A stretch of 50,790 bases of DNA from assembly GCA_947626955.1 (NCBI GenBank), contig CANQUB010000005.1:1-50790 (forward strand), given 5' to 3'. Position 1 is the stretch's first letter, and each line of letters opens with the position of its first letter. This stretch comes from an uncultured Clostridia bacterium (GTDB lineage: Bacteria; Bacillota; Clostridia; Christensenellales; UBA1242). The position numbers and the translations under genes were made by a program. Below, piece by piece: positions 43,478 to 50,790 of the stretch. Below the pieces are notes generated by a model. That model made no database searches. It saw only the letters and a list, made by a program, of their open reading frames with translations, and was not told where the DNA came from.

Positions 43478-43575
43478 TTGCGAGGACCCATTTCCCCTCG
43501 CGCTCCCATTTTAAAAAGAGCGGTTAGCAAGCTAACCGCTCTTTTTGAACATGTAATGCAAGGCTAACGCTCTTT
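43478..43575 (+). repeat. Intergenic hairpin repeat, copy A
   Basis: About 98 bases: a weak GCGAGG/CCTCGC hairpin, the shared segment GCGCTCCCATTTTAAAAAG, a strong GAGCGGTT hairpin, and TGCAAGGCTAACGC. The same modules in the same order and orientation occur at 46622-46725. Confidence 0.85.
43513..43546 (+). terminator. Terminator after ribbon-helix-helix gene, within repeat copy A
   Basis: 16-bp perfect stem (43513-43528 with 43531-43546) with a two-base loop; inner sequence GAGCGGTTAGC, ends in TTTTT. It can act in both directions. Confidence 0.85.
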
Positions 43576-43716
43576 TTGTTCCGCATCGCTTGCGATGCGT
43601 TCCAACTTTTACGATGTAAACCTATAATCATTTGCTACTTTACAAGCACCGCAGTCTTTTTGTTAACATCGTTTGTTACTGCGTGGCTCCCCCTCGACGG
43701 AGGGAGCCACAAAATC
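43576..43716. other. Gene-free, hairpin-rich intergenic sequence
   Basis: No ORF of note. It holds a CGCATCGC/GCGATGCG hairpin (43582-43599), a long-range pair ACGATGTAAAC/GTTAACATCGT (43611-43621 with 43662-43672, one mismatch), and GTGGCTCCC/GGGAGCCAC (43683-43691 with 43702-43710). With repeat copies on both sides this is part of a composite repeat or a structured RNA. Confidence 0.6.
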
Positions 43717-43771
43717 CTCGCACGGAGTGCGACGCCCTAACTTTTCACTTTTCACTCATCACTTTTCACTT
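43717..43771 (+). repeat. Dispersed TTTTCAC-type repeat, copy A
   Basis: Hairpin GCAC-GGA-GTGC, then GACGCCCTAACTTTTCAC and three more TTTTCAC-like heptamer units. Near-identical to 46842-46896, and inverted relative to 19477-19532. Confidence 0.88.
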
Positions 43772-43922
43772 ACATTCGCTACCCTAGGGGCTAAATTTAT
43801 GCCTAGAACGAGGCAGCATAAAAAAACCAGGCAGGGTCGTATATAGACATACGACTCCCTGTCTGGTTTTTTTAGGATAACAAAGTTCTAGGTATGAAGT
43901 TAGCCCCTAGGGTAGCGAATGT
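43772..43922. repeat. Long inverted repeat enclosing the ppdK terminator and duplicating its 3' end
   Basis: The arms 43772-43794 and 43900-43922 are exact 23-base reverse complements. The right arm is the last codons and stop of ppdK (coding NIRYPRG-stop); the left arm is an inverted copy of it. Pairing continues inward (atttatgcctagaac with gttctaggtatgaag, with G-U pairs) to the terminator hairpin at the tip. Confidence 0.9.
43820..43873 (-). terminator. Terminator of ppdK
   Basis: Stem of about 23 bp (AAAAAAACCAGGCAGGG paired with CCCTGTCTGGTTTTTTT, then TCGTA/TACGA, with one mismatch and one bulged base) around an eight-base loop. It sits 27 bases past the ppdK stop and is symmetrical. 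Confidence 0.85.
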
Positions 43923-46530
43923 TGGCTTGGGCAGCCGCCAACCTCGCAATAGGTACTCTAAATGGTGAGCAAGAAACGTAGGTCAGGCCGACACGGTGAC
44001 AAAATTCGATTGTCGCAGGGTCACCACCATGCTCGCCGCAAATACCACATTTAAGATCTTTGCGAGTCGAACGTCCTAGCTTAACAGCCATGTCAACAAG
44101 CTTTCCAACGCCATTTTCGTCGATACGAGCAAATGGGTCTTGCTCAAAGATCTTCTTTGCGTAGTAGTCTTTGAGGAACTTGCCGGCGTCGTCACGGCTG
44201 AAGCCGTAGGTCATTTGAGTAAGGTCGTTAGTACCAAAGCTGAAGAACTCAGCAGTTTCGGCGATCTTGTCGGCAGTTAGAGCTGCACGAGGGATCTCGA
44301 TCATTGTTCCCACTTTGTAGTGCATATCAACCTTGGCTTTCTTGATAACCTCGTCGGCAGTCTTGACGATGTAGTCACGCACATAGTCAAGCTCTTTCTT
44401 TTCGCCAACAAGTGGAACCATGATTTCAGGAGTGATGTTGTAGCCTTTTTCCTTCTTAACCTTGATGGCAGCCTCTATTATTGCACGGGTTTGCATCTCA
44501 GCAATTTCAGGGTAAGTCACGCACAGACGGCAGCCACGGTGACCAAGCATTGGGTTGAACTCGTGAAGATATTCAACAGTGGCCTTAAGCTCGCTGAACT
44601 TGAGGCCCATTTCCTTTGCAAGCTCACGAATCTCGGCGTCGGTGTGAGGCAGGAACTCGTGAAGAGGTGGGTCGAGCAAGCGGATGGTTACAGGGTTGCC
44701 TTTCATCTCTTTGTAGATACCCTCAAAGTCTTTACGCTGCATAGGAAGAATCTTTTCAAGGGCTTTCTTTCGCTCTTCTACAGTCTTAGACACGATCATT
44801 TCACGAACGGCCATGATACGGTCAGCCTCGAAGAACATATGCTCGGTGCGGCAAAGTCCAACGCCCTCAGCACCGAATTCATAGGCTTGTTTAGCGTCAC
44901 GTGGGTTGTCGGCATTTGTTCTAACGCCAAGTGCACGATACTTGTCGGCCCAAGCCATGATCTTGCCGAAGTCGCCCGAAAGCGATGCAGGCACGCTTGG
45001 AAGTTGTTCGCCGTAAACGTTACCGGTAAGGCCATCGATGGAGATGTAGTCTTTGTCGGTGTATTTCTTTCCGTTTACTTCGATGTATCTCTTTTCTTCG
45101 TCTACATGTACAGCTGAGCAGCCCGAAACGCAGCAAGCACCCATACCACGAGCCACAACGGCTGCGTGCGAGGTCATACCGCCGCGGACGGTCAGGATGC
45201 CCTGAGCTTTAGCCATACCTTCGATATCCTCAGGAGAGGTCTCTAGGCGGACAAGCACAACCTTCTCACCTGCTGCGGCACGCTCAATGGCCTCAGCTGA
45301 AGAAAAGCAAACCTTTCCCGAAGCTGCACCAGGCGATGCTGGAAGGCCTTGCGCGATAGGCTTTGCATTTTTCAATGCGGCAGGCTCAAATGTTGGGTGA
45401 AGCAAACTATCTAGCTGCTTTGGCTCAAGGTGCATAAGAGCGTCTTGCTCGGTCCACATTCCAGCCTTAACCATGTCTACAGCAATCTTCAAAGCTGCGT
45501 GTGCGGTACGCTTACCATTACGTGTTTGAAGCATATAGAGCTTGCCATGCTCGATGGTGAACTCCATGTCTTGCATATCTTTGTAGTGCTCTTCAAGAGT
45601 CTTGCAGATGTGCTCAAACTGCTCATAAACGGCCTTGTTTTGCTTTTTAAGCTCGGCGATTGGGCTTGGGGTACGGATACCAGCAACGACGTCCTCACCC
45701 TGGGCGTTCATAAGATACTCGCCGTAAAGCTTGTTTTCGCCGGTTGCAGGGTTACGAGTGAAGGCAACGCCTGTTCCGCAGTCTTGACCCATGTTACCAA
45801 ATACCATGGATTGAATGTTTACCGCTGTTCCCCACGACGATGGGATGTCGTTCATGCGGCGATAAACGATAGCGCGTGGGTTCTCCCAGCTCCTGAACAC
45901 AGCCTCAACTGCAAGTATCAGCTGCACTTTAACATCTTCTGGGAAGTCGGTTTTGAGCTGCTTTTTGTAAAGAGCTTTGAACTTTTTAACAATCTCGCGC
46001 ATATCATGCTCGTCGAGCTCGGTGTCTAGCTTAACACCTTTGTTGTGCTTTGCATGGTCAAGGATGTCCTCAAAAAGTGGCTTTGGAACTTCCATAACGA
46101 CGTCGGCAAACATTTGAATAAACCTGCGATAGCTGTCGTAAGCGAAGCGAGGATTGCCGGTAAGTGCGGCCAGTCCTTCAACTGTTTCGCTGTTGAGACC
46201 AAGGTTTAGGATGGTGTCCATCATGCCAGGCATTGACGCACGCGCACCCGAACGAACCGATACAAGTAGAGGGTTTTTCTTGTCCCCAAACTTCTTGCCG
46301 GTTTGTTTTTCAAGGTCAGCAAGGTTTTTAAAGATCTCCTTTTGGATATTGTCTGCAATTTTACGGTTATCAGCATAATATTGTGTGCAAGCCTCGGTAG
46401 TCACGGTGAAGCCTTGAGGGACAGGAAGACCAATGTTGGTCATTTCTGCAAGGTTAGCACCCTTACCGCCAAGGAGTTCACGCATATCGGCTCTACCTTC
46501 AGCAAACTTATAGACGTATTTTTTTGCCAT
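43900..46530 (-). CDS. ppdK: Pyruvate, phosphate dikinase
   Basis: An 876-residue enzyme that interconverts pyruvate, ATP and Pi with phosphoenolpyruvate, AMP and PPi; in anaerobes it often runs toward pyruvate with PPi as energy source. The N-terminal ATP-grasp domain (FAEGRADMRELLGGKGANLAEM at the start), the phospho-carrier domain with catalytic His in RGGMTSHAAVVARGMG (about residue 452), and the C-terminal TIM barrel ending with CGICGEHGGDP (catalytic Cys about 833) are complete. It stands alone between a strong promoter and its terminator. The final seven codons and stop form one arm of a 23-bp inverted repeat. Confidence 0.97.
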   Translation of the reverse strand: MAKKYVYKFAEGRADMRELLGGKGANLAEMTNIGLPVPQGFTVTTEACTQYYADNRKIADNIQKEIFKNLADLEKQTGKKFGDKKNPLLVSVRSGARASMPGMMDTILNLGLNSETVEGLAALTGNPRFAYDSYRRFIQMFADVVMEVPKPLFEDILDHAKHNKGVKLDTELDEHDMREIVKKFKALYKKQLKTDFPEDVKVQLILAVEAVFRSWENPRAIVYRRMNDIPSSWGTAVNIQSMVFGNMGQDCGTGVAFTRNPATGENKLYGEYLMNAQGEDVVAGIRTPSPIAELKKQNKAVYEQFEHICKTLEEHYKDMQDMEFTIEHGKLYMLQTRNGKRTAHAALKIAVDMVKAGMWTEQDALMHLEPKQLDSLLHPTFEPAALKNAKPIAQGLPASPGAASGKVCFSSAEAIERAAAGEKVVLVRLETSPEDIEGMAKAQGILTVRGGMTSHAAVVARGMGACCVSGCSAVHVDEEKRYIEVNGKKYTDKDYISIDGLTGNVYGEQLPSVPASLSGDFGKIMAWADKYRALGVRTNADNPRDAKQAYEFGAEGVGLCRTEHMFFEADRIMAVREMIVSKTVEERKKALEKILPMQRKDFEGIYKEMKGNPVTIRLLDPPLHEFLPHTDAEIRELAKEMGLKFSELKATVEYLHEFNPMLGHRGCRLCVTYPEIAEMQTRAIIEAAIKVKKEKGYNITPEIMVPLVGEKKELDYVRDYIVKTADEVIKKAKVDMHYKVGTMIEIPRAALTADKIAETAEFFSFGTNDLTQMTYGFSRDDAGKFLKDYYAKKIFEQDPFARIDENGVGKLVDMAVKLGRSTRKDLKCGICGEHGGDPATIEFCHRVGLTYVSCSPFRVPIARLAAAQANIRYPRG

Positions 46531-46568
46531 ATGTTTCTCCTTATTGTTATAGTGTTTTCACGCTTTTT

Positions 46569-46598
46569 ATTATACAATAGCCACCAAGTTAATAGCAA
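46569..46598 (-). promoter_or_regulatory. Promoter of ppdK
   Basis: Minus strand TTGCTA (46598-46593), 18-base spacer, perfect TATAAT (46574-46569); AAGGAG then precedes the ATG at 46530. Confidence 0.75.
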
Positions 46599-46621
46599 AT
46601 GCTTTTTGAAATTTTTTGTTT

Positions 46622-46725
46622 TTTTGCGAGGGGCCATCGCCCCTCGCGCTCCCATTTTAAAAAGAGCGGTTGGCCAAATTGCCAACCGCTCTTTTTGAAC
46701 TTGTAGTGCAAGGCTAACGCCATTA
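46622..46725 (+). repeat. Intergenic hairpin repeat, copy B
   Basis: Same modules as 43478-43575: hairpin GCGAGGGGC-CATC-GCCCCTCGC (perfect 9 bp here), GCTCCCATTTTAAAAAGAGC, the AGAGCGGTT hairpin and TGCAAGGCTAACGC. Loop and stem bases differ by compensating changes (TTAGC/GCTAA against TTGGC/GCCAA), which suggests that the hairpin is kept. The following 46726-46803 has no ORF. Confidence 0.85.
46659..46697. terminator. Terminator-like hairpin in repeat copy B
   Basis: 16-bp perfect stem (46659-46674 with 46681-46696), six-base loop, T run. It lies between ppdK and the giant repeat gene and would stop read-through from the latter. Confidence 0.75.
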
Positions 46726-46803
46726 AAATAAAAATGAAGTTAATTCTCCTGCCCTATGTAGACGGAGGAGCTGGCACACTGCTCCTTGTCGCGGCTGATG
46801 AGG

Positions 46804-46837
46804 ATAAAAAGTAGCGAGCATAACTGTTCGCTACTTC
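46804..46837 (-). terminator. Terminator after giant repeat gene
   Basis: 12-bp stem AAGTAGCGAGCA/TGTTCGCTACTT (one G-U) with loop TAAC; the minus strand continues with TTTATCC. It lies about 60 bases past the stop at 46897, beyond repeat copy B. Confidence 0.75.
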
Positions 46838-46841
46838 ATTT

Positions 46842-46896
46842 CTCGCACGAAGTGCGACGCCCTAACTTTTCACTTTTCACTCTTCACTTTTCACTT
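46842..46896 (+). repeat. Dispersed TTTTCAC-type repeat, copy B, abutting a stop codon
   Basis: Hairpin GCAC-GAA-GTGC, then GACGCCCTAACTTTTCAC and TTTTCAC-like units as in 43717-43771. Its last base is next to the stop codon of the giant repeat gene (46899-46897). Confidence 0.88.
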
Positions 46897-49800
46897 CTAT
46901 ATTGGATAGCAAATATCATAGCTTCTATATTCTCTCACAGGCTGATCCCTTACGTCCATCACATACCCCCACCGCCTCTTGTCTATATAGGCGGTCTCGG
47001 CGCTTGTGCTATTTATATTACTTATATCTTCTATCCCTGGCTGCTCTGGATTACTTGGATCGCCTATTACTAATCCACCTGTTCCTCTTTGAATAATATG
47101 GGCGGTAATTGTAATACTACTTGTTATCGTACCTGAAGTGCTAGTACTCCAGCTGCTCAATGTGTATGTGACTGCATTTGTTCCTGTCCCATTTGTCCAT
47201 GTAAGTCTTACCGTTTGACCATCGCTAAATTTTATAGTGTAAGTTTCTGTAAATTGCAATGCTAAAGTAGAAGCCCCATTGGTGATTGAGTATGTGGTTC
47301 CTGACACAACTGTAATTTGAGAAGCTGAAAAGCCTGGCGAAATAGCAGGTTGACCAACATCTACTATTGGCATAATTTCAACACCACCCAAAGATGTCAT
47401 TCTAGTTATTGAAGTAGCAAACGATACTACTGGTGCACTTGTGAAATAAACTGGCAAGGTAGAGTCTGATGTTAAAGTTTTACTACTAGTACCAGCACTG
47501 CCGTAACTAGAAAACACATAACCTGTATTGGCTCTAACATAAAGATGGGAAAAAACAGTATCACCAGCCCATATAGCGTACCAAAATCCCTGATAACTTA
47601 GCTTCGTTCCACTAGGCACATATTTGATTATTTGTGAAGAGTAATCTTTATTATTTAGACTTACTTCTCCCATATTTGACTGTGGCCCCACGCTTATAGT
47701 TAGTTTTATCGAATTAGTCCTTAATATATTTGCAGTTATATCAACATTCCCTCTTACGGTGCCCGACGATGAAGAGAAGCTAGCCAAATAATAGTATCCA
47801 CTTGCTGTAGCAGTGGCTGTATTGACAGTTCTTGTAGCAATTAATGTTCCACTGACTGGTTCATAGAAAGAAATTGATCCACTTGTTAAACCAACTAATG
47901 TCTTGTATGTCGTCCCATATTTTACCGAAAGAGTGGATGTGGTTGCCCAAGTACCCCATGAAGAAGAATTTGCCAAACTAAATGATATTGTATACGTAGA
48001 TCGACTGCTCCTTGTAAATACGGCATAAATGTATGTCGTTCCCGTAACCGTTACTGATGTCGTTGTAGTATTTGAGGTCGATGATGTTGACCATCCCTTA
48101 AAGCTATATGTATAATCGTCGTCATCACTATCTGCTGTTGCCATTCTTGTATAGCCTCCAACTGATACACTTGAGGATGATAGCGAAATGCTCGTTCCAT
48201 ATGAACAACTTATACCCGCTGTTGAGTTTACACTTCCATATGCATATGAAGATGAAGTGGATACACTAAAATAAACATAATACGATCTCGTGCTCGACGT
48301 AAAATATGCGATTATGCTCATATTACTTGTAATAGTTCCACTAGAAGAACAACTCCAATAACTGAATGAGTATGTTGTTGATGGAGACGAAGTATTTGCC
48401 GAAGCCGTTATATCGGTTGTACCGATGGTTAGTTTGCTTCCACTGGTTGAATATGAAGTGTTATAAGTTACTGAAATTGAGCTTCGGCTAACGCTACCAT
48501 ATGAGCTTGGTGAAGCCGAAATGCTTACCGTATAGTACCTGGTAGATGCAGAGAAAGTAGCAGTAATTGTGGTAGCCCCTGTAATTGTCCCACTGTCCGA
48601 GCAGCTCCAGCTGGTGAATGAAAATACCTGGGTATCTGAAGGGTCTTTTGGTGTGGCTATAATGTCAGTTGAACCAATGGTAAGAGTACTTCCACTTGTC
48701 GAGTAGGCCGTTCCATAAGGCACACTTATGCTAGATCTTGAAACACTACCATATGTGCTGCTGTTGACAGTTATCGTCACCGTATAACTTCTTGTAGATT
48801 GGGTAAAGTCGGCACGAATGGTAAGGTTTCCATTAACCGTCGTTCCGCTTGCCAAATTGGAGTTGGCTGTAACATTGTACCACTTAGAAAATGTATAGTT
48901 GTATTGTGGCGTAGCTTGGTTTGCTGTGGCGGTAACTGTGGTTGATCCAATAGTCAACTTTGAACCATTCATTGTTATTTCAGTCCCATATGGAACACTT
49001 GAAACGCTTGTTGGGTTTACACTACCATTAGCCCCGGCGTTAATGGTCACCGTATACTTTTGCGTATCACGGCTAAAGTCGGCACGGATGGTCATAGCTC
49101 CACTTACTGTAGTGTTCTCAAAGGCCTTGCCAGCAGTAACGTTATACCAGCTTGAGAACGAGTAGTCATACTGCGCTGTATCGGTGGTTGGAGTGGCGGT
49201 TATAGAAGTCGATCCAACGCTCAGTGTTGTTCCGCTATAGGTTATGCTTGTTCCATAAAGTGCTGTAACGCTGTCACTGCTCACTGTTCCATATGAGCTT
49301 GCAGTTATGGTAATGGTGTAGCTTCTAGTTGAACAAGTGAATTTGGCCTGTACTGTAAGATCGCCAGTAAGCTCAGTTCCATTGACAAAGGCCTTGCTGG
49401 CAGTTACATTGTACCAGCTTGAGAATGCATAGTTGTATTGCGCTGTAGCCGTTGTGGCTGTGGCAGTGACCTTGGTTGTACCCACCGTCAGTACTGCCCC
49501 GCTATAGGTTATGCTGGTTCCGTATGGTACATCCGCCACGCTGGTCTTATCCACACTTCCGTATGTACCATTATCTACAGTTATTGAGACTGTATAGGTC
49601 TTGGTTGCCTCAATATCGAAAGTGGCACGGATGGTAATATTCCCACCTATGCTGCCCGAGGCTCCTAGGTCTTTTGCCTCGGTTACATTGTACCACTTGG
49701 TAAATTTAAACGAATATTGAGGGTTATTTGTAACAAGGGTTACTCCCACAGTCTTCGCGGTTGAGAGGTTGAGGGTGAACACTGCCCCGCTGGTGCTCCA

Positions 49801-50790
49801 GGTGGTACCGTATGGTACCGAGGTAATCTCGGTGGTATTTACATTACCGTATGCTGTATTGTTTGTAGTAAAGGTAACGGTATAATTTCTTACCGTGGCA
49901 TTGAAGTTGGCTGTTACCGTTAATGCCCCATTGACCGAACCATTGTTTGGTATTGTCCAGCTGCCAAAGCTATAGGTATATTGTGCAGTTTGGGTCTTGG
50001 TATTTGCAGTTACCACTGTACCGTTGATGTCTACCTTGTTGCTAGAGGTTCCAACCTTTATAGTTGCACCGTATGGAACATCTTCTACTGAGGTTTGGCT
50101 AACAGTTCCTCTTGTAGCGTCATTTACTGCAACAGTTATGGTATATGTTACCAAATCTCTCTTAAAGTTTACCTGTATAGTGGTATTAGCCTGTACTGTA
50201 CCAGTATCCGCACCCCATGAGGTGAACGAATATTTATACTGTGCCCCTGCTGCTTGTGGAGTGGCGGTAATGGCTACTGTGCCACCATTTTCAGGCTTGG
50301 TAAATGTCAAAACATTACTTTTTGTTGTCCAGGTTGTGCCATAAGGAAGGCTTATCTTGTTTTGAGCATTTACATTATTAACACTTCCCCAACCTGACTC
50401 ACTTATTACGAATGTTACGTCATAACTTCTTCTAGTACGGGTAAATGTTACCGTTATGCTAGTTGCGTCTTGCACTGTTCCAGTTGCACTAGTCCAACTG
50501 GTGAAAGCGTAACTAAATTCGCTAGTGGTGTCATGAGGATTAGCAGTAACTGTAACCGTTCCACCATTACTTGGTTTTGTGAAAGTTAACTTGTTTGTTG
50601 AGTTAGTCCAGGTTGTACCATAAGGTACGGTTATCTTGTTATCCGCAGCATCCACCGTTCCGTAGCCAACTTCTTTAATTACAAAGGTAACATCATACTC
50701 ATTAAGTGTACGGGTAAAGTTTACATTAATGCTAACAGCTCCCTCAACTTTTCCAGTTGGTGTTCCCCAGTTGTCGAATTTATATGTATA
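46897..50790 (-). CDS. Giant surface-type protein of tandem InlB-like (divergent B-) repeats, N-terminus outside window
   Basis: About 1297 codons are visible; the frame stays open through the right edge, so the apparent GTG start at 50655 is internal to a repeat. It is built of some 11 tandem units of 70-95 residues with the plan YTVTITV...YGSV...VPYGT....V.A........Y.FSSW......G.....I.A.F, a divergent InlB B-repeat (Flg_new_2). Units 5-8 carry an extra WYNVTA insertion; units 9-12 are Ser-rich and looser. The last 60 residues (from GGLVIGDPSNPEQPGI to YDICYPI) are non-repeat, with no LPxTG, membrane helix or choice of anchor. Probably an exported adhesin-like fibre; localisation depends on the missing N-terminus. 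Confidence 0.85.
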   Translation of the reverse strand, partial: YTYKFDNWGTPTGKVEGAVSINVNFTRTLNEYDVTFVIKEVGYGTVDAADNKITVPYGTTWTNSTNKLTFTKPSNGGTVTVTANPHDTTSEFSYAFTSWTSATGTVQDATSITVTFTRTRRSYDVTFVISESGWGSVNNVNAQNKISLPYGTTWTTKSNVLTFTKPENGGTVAITATPQAAGAQYKYSFTSWGADTGTVQANTTIQVNFKRDLVTYTITVAVNDATRGTVSQTSVEDVPYGATIKVGTSSNKVDINGTVVTANTKTQTAQYTYSFGSWTIPNNGSVNGALTVTANFNATVRNYTVTFTTNNTAYGNVNTTEITSVPYGTTWSTSGAVFTLNLSTAKTVGVTLVTNNPQYSFKFTKWYNVTEAKDLGASGSIGGNITIRATFDIEATKTYTVSITVDNGTYGSVDKTSVADVPYGTSITYSGAVLTVGTTKVTATATTATAQYNYAFSSWYNVTASKAFVNGTELTGDLTVQAKFTCSTRSYTITITASSYGTVSSDSVTALYGTSITYSGTTLSVGSTSITATPTTDTAQYDYSFSSWYNVTAGKAFENTTVSGAMTIRADFSRDTQKYTVTINAGANGSVNPTSVSSVPYGTEITMNGSKLTIGSTTVTATANQATPQYNYTFSKWYNVTANSNLASGTTVNGNLTIRADFTQSTRSYTVTITVNSSTYGSVSRSSISVPYGTAYSTSGSTLTIGSTDIIATPKDPSDTQVFSFTSWSCSDSGTITGATTITATFSASTRYYTVSISASPSSYGSVSRSSISVTYNTSYSTSGSKLTIGTTDITASANTSSPSTTYSFSYWSCSSSGTITSNMSIIAYFTSSTRSYYVYFSVSTSSSYAYGSVNSTAGISCSYGTSISLSSSSVSVGGYTRMATADSDDDDYTYSFKGWSTSSTSNTTTTSVTVTGTTYIYAVFTRSSRSTYTISFSLANSSSWGTWATTSTLSVKYGTTYKTLVGLTSGSISFYEPVSGTLIATRTVNTATATASGYYYLASFSSSSGTVRGNVDITANILRTNSIKLTISVGPQSNMGEVSLNNKDYSSQIIKYVPSGTKLSYQGFWYAIWAGDTVFSHLYVRANTGYVFSSYGSAGTSSKTLTSDSTLPVYFTSAPVVSFATSITRMTSLGGVEIMPIVDVGQPAISPGFSASQITVVSGTTYSITNGASTLALQFTETYTIKFSDGQTVRLTWTNGTGTNAVTYTLSSWSTSTSGTITSSITITAHIIQRGTGGLVIGDPSNPEQPGIEDISNINSTSAETAYIDKRRWGYVMDVRDQPVREYRSYDICYPI

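Noticed and set aside
43772..43922. Terminal inverted repeats of an insertion sequence.
   Set aside because: Only 105 bases lie between the arms, they hold a terminator and no transposase frame, and one arm is ppdK coding sequence. It is a foldback structure, not an IS.
44320..45117. A 265-codon open frame on the plus strand opposite ppdK.
   Set aside because: It lies wholly inside the intact ppdK gene, has no family features, and follows from the codon use of the minus-strand frame. The same holds for 45430-46029 and for 14580-15146 opposite comM.
46897..50790. Regularly repeated DNA that could be taken for a CRISPR array.
   Set aside because: The period is about 210-280 bases, the units are translated in one open frame, and there are no constant short repeats with unique spacers; it is a protein repeat.

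Overview
The window is a 50.8 kb stretch of a moderately AT-rich bacterial chromosome. The gene orders (rpsB-tsf...frr-uppS; comM-dprA-topA-trmFO-hslV-hslU; dnaG-sigA-trmK), the sigma-A type promoters, the strong GGAGG ribosome binding sites and a Bacillota-type HisRS with a Cys-rich insert all point to an uncultured member of the Bacillota, most likely a Clostridia lineage of the animal-gut type. No 16S gene is present, so the placement is by gene content only. Nearly all genes lie on the minus strand. The few plus-strand items (an XRE regulator, tRNA-Leu, a GNAT enzyme, a DUF11 protein, a metal permease, a ribbon-helix-helix protein) are small, separately promoted units set between minus-strand operons.

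Layout, left to right: 0-3.2 kb translation block uppS, a 66-aa ORF, frr, tsf and rpsB, with pyrH absent from its usual place and an XRE gene sitting there instead. 3.2-6.1 kb: DUF1292 protein, ruvX, a small membrane protein, then an IscS/IscU-like pair whose scaffold protein has lost two of the three usual cysteines. 6.1-15.7 kb: a long operon comM-dprA-topA-trmFO-hslV-hslU-hisS-trxA, with genes overlapping or nearly touching; it resembles the Bacillus codY locus without xerC and codY. 15.7-19.2 kb: a free-standing FakA-like domain protein, a membrane protein/TetR pair, and an overlapping HExxH metalloprotease/ADP-ribosylglycohydrolase pair. 19.3-21.1 kb: tRNA-Leu(CAA), GNAT, DUF11 protein. 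21.2-25 kb: a large flavin/4Fe-4S oxidoreductase followed by cysS. 25-28.1 kb: a basic-tailed membrane protein, an SDR and a permease with a His-rich loop.

28.1-37.4 kb holds a lipoprotein and a 2833-residue N-terminally anchored giant protein with InlB-type B-repeats. 37.6-43.1 kb holds a YkvI-like transporter and the dnaG-sigA-trmK-zinc-ribbon operon. 43.2-46.9 kb holds a ribbon-helix-helix protein, ppdK, and two intergenic regions that share related, hairpin-rich repeat sequence. From 46.9 kb to the right edge runs a second giant surface-type protein made of about 70-90-residue InlB-like repeats; its N-terminus is outside the window.

The housekeeping parts work as expected: translation, Fe-S/tRNA maturation, protein quality control, DNA processing, replication/transcription initiation and PPi-linked pyruvate metabolism. 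The unusual parts are the noncanonical IscU, the stand-alone FakA domain, the metalloprotease/ADP-ribosylhydrolase pair, the two giant repeat proteins, a recurring 14-base word, and a family of dispersed intergenic repeats, one copy of which starts exactly next to the stop codon of a giant gene, while another borders an exact inverted duplicate of the 3' end of ppdK.
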